Below the pieces are notes generated by a model that was not told the origin of the DNA, did not search any database, and worked only from the letters and a program-made list of their open reading frames with translations. Both the position numbers and the translations under genes were made by a program. A stretch of 64,000 bases of DNA from Streptomyces coeruleorubidus (GTDB lineage Bacteria; Actinomycetota; Actinomycetes; Streptomycetales; Streptomycetaceae). The stretch spans positions 930,001 through 994,000 of the forward strand of contig NZ_CP118527.1 of the NCBI RefSeq assembly GCF_028885415.1. The letters are read 5' to 3'. The first letter of the stretch is position 1. The number at the start of each line of letters is the position of its first letter. Positions 57,494 through 64,000 of this stretch are shown here, piece after piece.

Positions 57494-58279
57494 TCAGCCG
57501 GCCGGCGTGACCGCCCGCAACAGCCGCCCTTCGTCGTACGCCAGGGCGGGCGCGGGCAGCGCGCCCTCGCGTCCGCTCAGCAGGACGGTCAGGGTGCCGT
57601 GCGGCGTGGCCCCCGGCGCGGGCTGCTCGCCGAGCCGGCGCAGTGCCTGCGCGGCCACGGCGCCCGCGGAGCCGTGCAGCACCAGGGGCGGCCGGCCGGG
57701 GCGCTGGACGGCGGCCCGGATGCGTTCGGCGACCAGTTCGTAGTGGGTGCAGCCCAGGACGACGGTGGTCACCTCATCGGGGGTCAGTGCGGCGGCAGCG
57801 GACACGGCGGCGTCGATCGCCGCCTCGTCCGCGCGTTCGACGGCCTCGGCGAGGCCCCAGCAGGGCACCTCGGTGACGGGGACCCCGCCGGCGAAGTCCC
57901 GGATCAGGGCGCGCTGGTACGTGCTGCCGGTGGTGGCCGGGGTGGCCCAGATGGCGAGGTGTCCGCCGCCGGCCGCGGCCGGCTTGATCGCCGGGACGGT
58001 GCCGATGACCGGAAGCTCCGGTTCGAGACGGGCGCGCAGGGCGGTGAGCGCGTGCACGGTCGCGGTGTTGCAGCCGACGATCAGGGCGTCGGGGCGGCGC
58101 GCGGCGGCCGCCTCGGCGACGGCCAGGGCGCGCTCGGTCAGGTCCTCCGGTGTCCTCGGGCCCCACGGCATGCCGTCGGGGTCCAGGGAGAGCACGAGAT
58201 CGGCGTCGGGGCGCAGCCGCCGAACCGCGGCGGTGGCCGCCAGCAGACCGATTCCGGAGTCCATGAGCGCGATCTTCAC
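57494..58279 (-). CDS. Asp/Glu racemase family protein (MurI-like)
   Basis: 261 residues. Both catalytic cysteines of cofactor-independent racemases are present in IVGCNTATVHAL and VLGCTHYEL, and the start MKIALMDSGIGLLAATAAVR matches glutamate racemases. It differs from housekeeping MurI in the first half (LSLDPDGMPWGPRTPEDLTE in place of YGDTARxPYG), so it may be a second paralogue. Divergent from the GT2 gene with a 57-bp gap. Confidence 0.8.
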   Translation of the reverse strand: MKIALMDSGIGLLAATAAVRRLRPDADLVLSLDPDGMPWGPRTPEDLTERALAVAEAAAARRPDALIVGCNTATVHALTALRARLEPELPVIGTVPAIKPAAAGGGHLAIWATPATTGSTYQRALIRDFAGGVPVTEVPCWGLAEAVERADEAAIDAAVSAAAALTPDEVTTVVLGCTHYELVAERIRAAVQRPGRPPLVLHGSAGAVAAQALRRLGEQPAPGATPHGTLTVLLSGREGALPAPALAYDEGRLLRAVTPAG

Positions 58280-58336
58280 CCGATCACGATAGACGATGAG
58301 CGGTCCCTGGCAGTTCCGGTGGGGCAGACTGCGCGC

Positions 58337-59512
58337 GTGAGCGCCGTTGTGTGGACTGCCGCTGGATCACTTCTCGCCTGGCTGTGGCTGCTGCTCTGTC
58401 AGGGCTTCTTCTGGCGCACGGATGTGCGGCTGCCGCCGCGCCGGGATCCGGACGCGTGGCCGTCCGTGTGCGTCGTCGTGCCGGCCCGCGACGAGGCGGC
58501 GGTGCTGCCCGCCGCGCTGCCGTCGCTGCTCCGGCAGGACTATCCGGGGCGGGCGGAGGTGTTCCTCGTCGACGACGTCAGTGCGGACGGCACCGGTGAC
58601 CTGGCGCGGGAACTGGCGCGCCGGCACGGCGGGCTGCCGCTGACCGTGGGCTCGCCGGGCGAGCCGCCCGCGGGCTGGACCGGCAAGCTGTGGGCGGTGC
58701 GCCACGGGATCGGCCTGGCACGCGCGCGTGGCCCCGAGTACCTGCTGCTGACGGATGCCGACATCGCGCACGCGCCGGACAGTCTGCGGGAGCTGGTGGC
58801 CGCGGCCGGGGCGGGTGGGTTCGACGTCGTCTCGCAGATGGCCCGGCTGCGGGTGGAGAGCACGTGGGAACGGTTCGTCGTGCCCGCCTTCGTGTACTTC
58901 TTCGCGCAGCTGTACCCCTTCCGCCGGATCGGCAGGGAGGGAACGCGCACGGTGGCCGCGGCCGGCGGCTGCGTCCTGCTGCGGACGGAGGCCGCCGAAC
59001 GGGCGCGGATCCCGGACGCGATCCGGCACGCCGTGATCGACGACGTGGCCCTGGCGCGGGCGGTGAAGCGCAGCGGGGGGCGCGTCTGGCTGGGGCTGGC
59101 CGACCGGGTGGACAGCGTCCGGCCGTATCCGCGGCTGGGTGATTTGTGGCGGATGGTGTCGCGCAGCGCGTACGCCCAGCTGCGGCACAACCCCCTGCTG
59201 CTGGCCGGGACGGTCGCCGGGCTGGCGCTGGTGTATCTGGTTCCGCCCGTGGCGGTCGTGGTGGGCCTGGTGGCGGGGAACACGGCTGCAGCGGTCGCCG
59301 GAGGGGTGGCCTGGCTCGTGATGACGGGGACGTACGTGCCGATGCTCCGCTACTACCGGCAGCCGCTGTGGCTCGCTCCCCTGCTGCCGTTCACCGCGTT
59401 CCTCTATCTCCTCATGACGGTCGACTCGGCGGTGCAGCACTACCGGGGACGCGGTGCGGCCTGGAAGGGCCGCACCTACGCCCGTCCGGACGCCGTACCC
59501 GACGAGGGCTGA
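58337..59512 (+). CDS. Family 2 glycosyltransferase, HpnB-like
   Basis: 391 residues from GTG 58337. One N-terminal helix, then a GT-A domain: VCVVVPARDEAAVLPAALPS, VFLVDDVSADGT, LLLTDADIAHAPDSL (DAD metal site), ending in the RYRxP-like Arg/Tyr region and three or four C-terminal helices (LLLAGTVAGLALVYLVPPVA). The order and spacing match the hopene-associated glycosyltransferase HpnB. No other hopanoid genes are next to it, so the role in hopanoid glycosylation is uncertain. Confidence 0.83.
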   Translation: MSAVVWTAAGSLLAWLWLLLCQGFFWRTDVRLPPRRDPDAWPSVCVVVPARDEAAVLPAALPSLLRQDYPGRAEVFLVDDVSADGTGDLARELARRHGGLPLTVGSPGEPPAGWTGKLWAVRHGIGLARARGPEYLLLTDADIAHAPDSLRELVAAAGAGGFDVVSQMARLRVESTWERFVVPAFVYFFAQLYPFRRIGREGTRTVAAAGGCVLLRTEAAERARIPDAIRHAVIDDVALARAVKRSGGRVWLGLADRVDSVRPYPRLGDLWRMVSRSAYAQLRHNPLLLAGTVAGLALVYLVPPVAVVVGLVAGNTAAAVAGGVAWLVMTGTYVPMLRYYRQPLWLAPLLPFTAFLYLLMTVDSAVQHYRGRGAAWKGRTYARPDAVPDEG

Positions 59513-59527
59513 CGGCCCCGGCAGGCG

Positions 59528-60823
59528 TCACTTCCTGCCGGGGGTCCAGTTCATGCCCCACCCATAGGCGTAGTCGACGGTCCGCTGCGGGCTCACCCCG
59601 TGCTCGGGCACGAGATAGCGCGCCTCCCGCTGTACGACGAGGTCGCCGCCCGTATTGGTGATCAGGGCGAGTGCGCACACGGGCGAGGGGACGGTGCACT
59701 CGTCGAGGGAGAAGTCGATGGGGGCGCCGTGCTGCGGCTGGAGGGTGACGGTGGCGTTCAGGTCGGCGAACGAGCGGGCCCCTTCGTAGATGGTGACGAA
59801 GACGAGGATGCGCCGGAAGGCGTTCTTGTGGTCGAGATTGACGGTGAGGTTCTCACCGGTCGACACGGCGCCGGTGCGGTCGTCGCCGTCGAGGTGGATG
59901 TACGGGGGCTGGTGCAGTGCCCCGAAGGTGTTGCCGAGGGCCTGTACGACGCCCTTGCTGCCGTCGGTGAGTTCGTACAGCGCGCACAGGTCGAGGTCGA
60001 GGTCGGAGTGCATCGCGGCCGGGCGGCCGAACTTGCTGCTCCACCCCGAGAACTGCTTGCGGACCTGCCAGTTGAGGTTCACGTGCAGGGCGCCGGAGGT
60101 GCCGCCCTGCTTGGTGAGCGACACGGAGGGGGCCGCCTTGGTGAGCGTCACCTTCGTGAGGCGGACGGGCTCGGGCGGTGCCGCCGGGGGCGCGGCCGGC
60201 GGGGGCGGGGCCACCGGCTGGGCCGGCGGCGGGGGTGTGTACGCCGGGGCCGCGGCCACGGGAGCCGCGGCCGGGGCCGGAGTCGGGGCCGCCTGTTGCG
60301 GCTCGTCCACCGTGATGCCGTAGTCCCTGGCCAGTCCTCCGAGTCCGCTGCTGTAGCCCTGGCCGACGGCGCGGAACTTCCAGGCGCCCTGGCGGCGGTA
60401 GAACTCGCCGAGCACGAAAGCGGTTTCGGTGGTGGCGCCCGGGTTGTCGAAGCGGGCGACCGGTGTTCCCTGGGCGGCGTCCTGGACCTCGATGTACAGG
60501 CCCGGGACCTGTCCGAACGTACCGCCGTCGGCGGAGGCGGCGAGGACGATCGTCTCGATCGCGGGCTCCACGCGCGCGAGGTCGACGAGGAGCGTGTCGG
60601 TAACCCGGCCGTCGGCGTTCCGCTTGCCCTCGTGCCGGATCGCGCCGGAGGAGTGCGCGGGCTGGTTGTAGAAGACGAAGTCCGCGTCCGAGCGGACCTT
60701 TCCGCTTACCAGCAGCAAACCGGAGGCGTCGGCGTCTGGCACCCCCGGTCCGGTCCGCCAGCCCAATTCCACCCGCAGCGCCGCGGTCGGCACCGGAGTA
60801 TTTGAACCTTTCAGCATTTGCAT
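59528..60823 (-). CDS. Tandem TerD-domain protein
   Basis: About 431 residues (ATG 60823, with GGGGGCGG just upstream; ATG 60835 and 60817 are alternatives). The first TerD domain (1-180) has [20 protein letters not shown] and [24 protein letters not shown] Pro/Ala linker of ~60 residues follows, then a second, more divergent domain with [19 protein letters not shown]. The acidic loops bind Ca2+ in characterised TerD proteins. Streptomyces use several paralogues in stress and development. The gene is divergent from 61125. Confidence 0.9.
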   Translation of the reverse strand: MQMLKGSNTPVPTAALRVELGWRTGPGVPDADASGLLLVSGKVRSDADFVFYNQPAHSSGAIRHEGKRNADGRVTDTLLVDLARVEPAIETIVLAASADGGTFGQVPGLYIEVQDAAQGTPVARFDNPGATTETAFVLGEFYRRQGAWKFRAVGQGYSSGLGGLARDYGITVDEPQQAAPTPAPAAAPVAAAPAYTPPPPAQPVAPPPPAAPPAAPPEPVRLTKVTLTKAAPSVSLTKQGGTSGALHVNLNWQVRKQFSGWSSKFGRPAAMHSDLDLDLCALYELTDGSKGVVQALGNTFGALHQPPYIHLDGDDRTGAVSTGENLTVNLDHKNAFRRILVFVTIYEGARSFADLNATVTLQPQHGAPIDFSLDECTVPSPVCALALITNTGGDLVVQREARYLVPEHGVSPQRTVDYAYGWGMNWTPGRK

Positions 60824-61124
60824 GTCCGCCCCCATTGCGTGTCACCGCGCCGGGCACATCCCGGCCGTCCGTCGAGTTCCGTTCGCACAACCTATTCCTC
60901 CCGGCGGCGAACTCCCATGCCCCGCCACCGGAAGAACCCCGGTGGTCAACCGGCCAACCCCTGGCAACCCGCCCGGAACTCGGCCTTTACACGATCGGAG
61001 CCTTGTTCGGCGCCCCTTTTTGCCGAGTTCGCTCGCATTGGGGATACCGGGTCACGGCGGACACGGAAAACAACCCTCTTATCGGTCTCCCCAACCAGCA
61101 CATCGTGGGCTTAACTTATGTGCC
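60824..61124. other. Divergent promoter region
   Basis: About 300 bp with no gene. It is less GC-rich than its surroundings near 61070-61120 (ACTTATG close to the next start), fitting promoters for the TerD-type gene and the Pro/Gln-rich protein gene. Confidence 0.5.
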
Positions 61125-61556
61125 ATGACCTCCCCCCGCTCCACCTATGGCGGCGGCTACTACTCCGCCTCCTTCCCGGACACCCCGATCTACGACAAGC
61201 TCGTCGCCGAGCGGGGCACCCCGCAGATCGCCCCGATCCGGGTCCCCGCTCAGTACGACACGCCGGGCGGCAACCTGCCCGCCCTCCCTTCCGCCCTGCC
61301 CGCTCTCCCGGCAGCCCCGTCCCAGCCCGCCTACGGTTATCCGCAGGCGCAGCAACCCGCCCCGCTCCAGCAGGCGCCGGCGGCGTACATCCCGCAGCAG
61401 GCCACCGCACCGCGCGGTTATCCCGGCCCCCAGCCGCAGCAGCCGCGTCCGGCGGCACCCGGCGCGGGCTACGAGGCGATGCGCCCCGCGGCTCCCCGGC
61501 CCGCCCAGGCTCCGTACCAGGACCCGTACAACAACCAGCAGTACCGCGGTTACTGA
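61125..61556 (+). CDS. Conserved Pro/Gln/Tyr-rich small Streptomyces protein
   Basis: 143 residues from ATG 61125. A conserved-looking N-terminal 45 residues (TSPRSTYGGGYYSASFPDTP, IYDKLVAERGTPQIAPIRVP) lead into a low-complexity tail of Ala, Pro, Gln and Tyr (QQPAPLQQAPAAYIPQQ, QDPYNNQQYRGY). No signal peptide or helix. I recall near-identical small proteins throughout Streptomyces, without function. The disordered tail suggests protein interaction or phase separation, which is inference. Confidence 0.75.
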   Translation: MTSPRSTYGGGYYSASFPDTPIYDKLVAERGTPQIAPIRVPAQYDTPGGNLPALPSALPALPAAPSQPAYGYPQAQQPAPLQQAPAAYIPQQATAPRGYPGPQPQQPRPAAPGAGYEAMRPAAPRPAQAPYQDPYNNQQYRGY

Positions 61557-61601
61557 GCCGCCCGCCCGGGGGCTGTCGGTGCCGGCTGGCACGATGGCCC
61601 C

Positions 61602-62428
61602 ATGGGGAAGCCACACCTGCACTCGATCCACGTCCATCCGGTCAAGGCGGTCCGGGCCTCGCGCCCCGGGAGGCCGCCGTGGAGCCCTGGGGACTGACCG
61701 GGGACCGGCGCTGGGCGCTGGTCGACGACGGGGGAAAGGTCGTCACGCAGCGTCGGCAGCCGCGCCTCGCACTGGCCGCCGCCGAGTTGCTGCCGGACGG
61801 CGGTGTCCGGCTGTCCGCACCCGGCATGGAGCCCCTGACGGTGCCCGTTCCCCGGCCGTTGGACACGGTGCCGGTGGAGATCTTCCGCGACAAGGTCGAC
61901 GCGGTCCCGGCCGAGGACGAGGCCGCGCACGCCTGGTGCAGCACCTATCTCGGCATCGGCGTGCGTCTCGCGTACATGGACGACCCGGCCACGCGCCGGC
62001 CCGTCGACCCGGAGTACGCGCGTCCGGGCGAGACCGTCTCCTTCGCCGACGGCTTTCCGCTGCTGCTCACCACCACGGCCTCCCTCGACGCCCTCAACGC
62101 CCTGATCGCGCTGGGCGACCACGCGGACGAGGGCCCGCTGCCCATGAACCGTTTCCGGCCCGGCGTGGTCGTGGCGGGCACCGACGCCTGGGCCGAGGAC
62201 GACTGGTCGCGTCTCGCCATCGGGGACGTGTCCTTCCGCGTCGCCAAGACCTGCGGACGGTGCGTGGTGACCATCACCGACCAGGACACGGGCGAGCGCG
62301 GCCGCGAGCCCCTGTACAGCCTGGGGCGGCACCGGCGGTTCGGCGGCAAGGTGGTCTTCGGGCAGAACCTGGTGCCCCTGTCCCGGGGCACGATCCGGGT
62401 CGGTGACCCCGTAAGAATCCTCGAGTAG
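61602..62428 (+). pseudogene. MOSC-domain protein with an apparent single-base frameshift
   Basis: ATG 61602 opens MGKPHLHSIHVHPVKAVRA, the N-terminal MOSC barrel start, but the frame stops at 61698. From about 61655 the next frame continues LAPREAAVEPWGLTGDRRWA and runs through PMNRFRPGVVVAGTDAW and VAKTCGRCVVTITDQDTG (the conserved Cys of MOSC proteins) to 62428. Adding one G in CCGGGCC near 61653 would give a normal ~275-residue protein. Either a very recent mutation or a sequencing error in a G-run. MOSC enzymes carry sulfur or molybdenum-cofactor chemistry, e.g. reduction of N-hydroxylated compounds. Confidence 0.8.
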
Positions 62429-62603
62429 CCCGGGCCGGAGGTCGGCTCCCCGGGCGGGAACCGCCCCATGGACCCGGGCGTTGGCCTTGTGTGAGAAGTT
62501 CATGAGAGTCGCCGGTGAGAGGTGATTTCGCTCTCTCTTCGCCGGGTTGACGCGTGGACGGCTCCGCCGGGGGTTATCACGGAGCGGGAAGGGGGTGCGG
62601 GCG

Positions 62604-63209
62604 GTGCGAGCGATCAGCGGACTCTGGCGCTGGCGGCGCAACCCGCTGTGCCGCGCGACCGATCTGGCCGAGGCCTGGGTGGCACTGGCGGCCCTGGTGC
62701 TGATCCTCCTGGCCGCCCCGGTGGCCGGTTCCCTCGTCGGGAGCGCCGCCCAGGACGCCCTCCAGCGCTCCGTCCGCGAGCAGCACGAAGCACGGCACCT
62801 GGTGACGGCCACGGTGGTCCGCAAGCTCGACCCCTCCCCGCTGGACGCCGATCCGGAGACCTCCACGGGCCGCGACCTTCGCAACCGCGTCCTCGCCGAC
62901 TGGACGGCACCGGACGGCACCGCACATCAGGGCCCGGTGCTGGCCGGCCTCAAGGACCCGCAGCAGGGCGACGAGTTCCGGATATGGACCGACCGGCACG
63001 GCCGGATGGTGGCCCGCCCCCTCGACTCCGCGACGGCGTCGACGCACGCGGTCCTCGCCGGCTTCGGCGCGGCCCTGGCCGCCGGCGGTCTCGTCGAGGG
63101 CGGCAGACGGCTGATCGTCTGGCGCATGGTCCGCCGCCGGTACGCCCGTTGGGACCAGGCATGGGACAAGGCGGGCCCGGACTGGGGCAGGACGGGCACC
63201 GGCAGCTGA
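62604..63209 (+). CDS. Rv1733c-like membrane protein
   Basis: 201 residues from GTG 62604 (GGAAGGGGG upstream; GTG 62595 possible). Helix 1 is AWVALAALVLILLAAPVAGS, helix 2 is STHAVLAGFGAALAAGGLVE. The ~100 residues between them contain HLVTATVVRKLDP and VLADWTAPDGTAHQGPVLAG, the layout of actinobacterial Rv1733c-type proteins of unknown function. Confidence 0.75.
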   Translation: MRAISGLWRWRRNPLCRATDLAEAWVALAALVLILLAAPVAGSLVGSAAQDALQRSVREQHEARHLVTATVVRKLDPSPLDADPETSTGRDLRNRVLADWTAPDGTAHQGPVLAGLKDPQQGDEFRIWTDRHGRMVARPLDSATASTHAVLAGFGAALAAGGLVEGGRRLIVWRMVRRRYARWDQAWDKAGPDWGRTGTGS

Positions 63210-63437
63210 CAGCCTCCCGGCTCTGGTCAACCCACCACCCGCGCGCACGCTACGGTGGTCCGGCCGAACCGTTCGGCACAACCCGCGCGCGAGCGAGCAG
63301 GAGGGGCGCGCCGGTTTCGATGCCGCGTGCGCGCGCAGGCCCGAGGGGCCCGGCCCGGTCGCGGTCCCGACACCGGTGGCGGCGCCCCGAAGGCGAACGA
63401 GCCATCAGTACGACCGAGGTGGGGGCACAGCTACACC

Positions 63438-64000
63438 ATGGCACAGGGCACGGTCCAGGTGACGCACACCGGCACGTCGCGGTGGCGGCGCCGCACGGGT
63501 GAGTACGCATCGCTCGCCGCCGCCCTGGAGGCCGCGGCCGACGGAGACGTCCTCACGGTCGCCCCCGGCACCTACCGGGAGAACCTCGTCGTGCAGCGCG
63601 CGGTGACCCTGCGCGGCCCCGAGGGCTCCCCCGGCTCGGTGCGGATCGCGCCCGCGGACGGCGTGCCGCTGACCGTGCGCGCCTCGGCGGTGGTCCAGGA
63701 CCTGCATGTGGAGGGCCAGGACGCGGCCGCCCCGGCCGTGCTGGTGGAGGAGGGCACCCCGGAGCTGAGCAACGTACGAGTGGTCACGCGGTCGGCGGCC
63801 GGGATCGAGGTGCGCGGCAACGCCCGGCCCACGGTCAGGCGCTGCGCGGTCGACAATCCTGCGGGCATCGGCATCGCCGTACTCGACGGTGCGGGCGGGG
63901 TGTTCGAGGAGTGCGAGGTCGTCGCGGCCGGTCAGGCGGGCGTGGCGGTGCGCGGCGGCGCCCACCCCCGGCTGGAGCGCTGCCGGGTGCACCACACCTC
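63438..64000 (+). CDS. Right-handed beta-helix repeat protein (3' end outside window)
   Basis: ATG 63438 and 187 visible residues, open at the right edge. After a short N-terminus, YASLAAALEAAADGDVLTVA PGTYRENLVV is the classic pectate-lyase-like beta-helix cap. It is followed by rungs of ~22 residues (VTLRGPEGSPGSVRIAPADG, ELSNVRVVTRSAAGIEVRGN, PTVRRCAVDNPAGIGIAVLD). No signal peptide, so a cytoplasmic protein; in Streptomyces such repeats often precede AAA ATPase domains. Whether that applies here lies outside the window. Confidence 0.8.
   Translation, partial: MAQGTVQVTHTGTSRWRRRTGEYASLAAALEAAADGDVLTVAPGTYRENLVVQRAVTLRGPEGSPGSVRIAPADGVPLTVRASAVVQDLHVEGQDAAAPAVLVEEGTPELSNVRVVTRSAAGIEVRGNARPTVRRCAVDNPAGIGIAVLDGAGGVFEECEVVAAGQAGVAVRGGAHPRLERCRVHHT

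Noticed and set aside
57494..58279. Housekeeping glutamate racemase murI
   Set aside because: Both Cys are present, but the N-terminal third differs from typical MurI and no cell-wall genes are adjacent, so only the family name is given.
1..64000. CRISPR array
   Set aside because: No run of regularly spaced repeats with unique spacers; the repeats present are short tandem units or dispersed 9-mers.

Overview
The window is 64 kb of very GC-rich DNA with Streptomyces-type codon use, many GTG/TTG starts, overlapping ATGA/GTGA stop-start pairs and families typical of the genus (SARP regulators, TerD, SulP, PucR-type regulators, apolipoprotein N-acyltransferase). It reads as a Streptomyces or close relative.

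Region 1 (1-14.8 kb) is a patchwork of a few intact genes and many gene remnants. Intact or nearly so are a SulP transporter end, an OmpR-type response regulator with its sensor kinase, a DUF5666-like secreted protein, a macrolide-type glycosyltransferase and an IS110-family insertion sequence. Between them lie an M56 peptidase relic, a Ser/Thr kinase relic, MFS relics, a FtsK/Tra-like relic, a SpoIIE-type phosphatase relic abutting a decapitated beta-propeller lipoprotein, a diguanylate cyclase split by a frameshift, a twice-frameshifted unknown gene and an IS1380-like transposase tail.

Region 2 (14.85-45.2 kb) is a biosynthetic gene cluster that I do not recognise as a described one. A leftward, largely overlapping operon (33.47 down to 14.85 kb) encodes three paralogous flavin-dependent halogenase-like proteins, a type II thioesterase, one single-module presumably iterative type I PKS (KS-AT-DH-KR-ACP, 1888 aa), four DUF1702 proteins, a cation/proton antiporter, an FAD oxidoreductase and a seven-iron-type ferredoxin. 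The centre holds a SnoaL-like protein, two small SARPs and a TetR-type regulator. A rightward operon (37.35-45.17 kb) encodes an internally deleted halogenase relic, a VOC protein, an SCP2 protein, a methyltransferase, a YCII protein, an unusual MFS exporter-rhodanese fusion, TfoX-N and DUF2461 proteins and an asparagine-synthetase-like amidotransferase. Three promoter-like sites share one architecture: GTAA-type heptamers 11 bp apart, 8 bp upstream of a possible -10 box. This is what SARP activators bind, so the two arms are probably co-regulated. In-frame TTA codons in the second SARP and in the exporter suggest bldA-dependent timing. My working inference is a (poly)chlorinated polyene-type polyketide, released by the thioesterase, tailored by redox proteins and methyltransferase, possibly amidated, and exported.

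Region 3 (45.2-48.9 kb) is again relic-rich: an S53 peptidase fragment, an orphan copy of the IS110 right-end sequence, a GNAT acetyltransferase, an IS5-like transposase relic that has run into the 3' end of a cytochrome P450 gene, and a 0.9-kb non-coding stretch with repeated AGTCAGCAC motifs. The IS110-end sequence lies in the same orientation on both sides of the cluster (about 13.06 and 45.5 kb).

Region 4 (48.9-64 kb) looks like ordinary Streptomyces chromosome: a 3-hydroxybutyrate-type group (MFS symporter, PucR-type regulator, SDR dehydrogenase), NUDIX hydrolase, Lnt, an O-antigen-ligase-like membrane protein, an Asp/Glu racemase-family protein, an HpnB-like glycosyltransferase, a double TerD protein, a MOSC protein with an apparent frameshift, a membrane protein and the start of a beta-helix protein.
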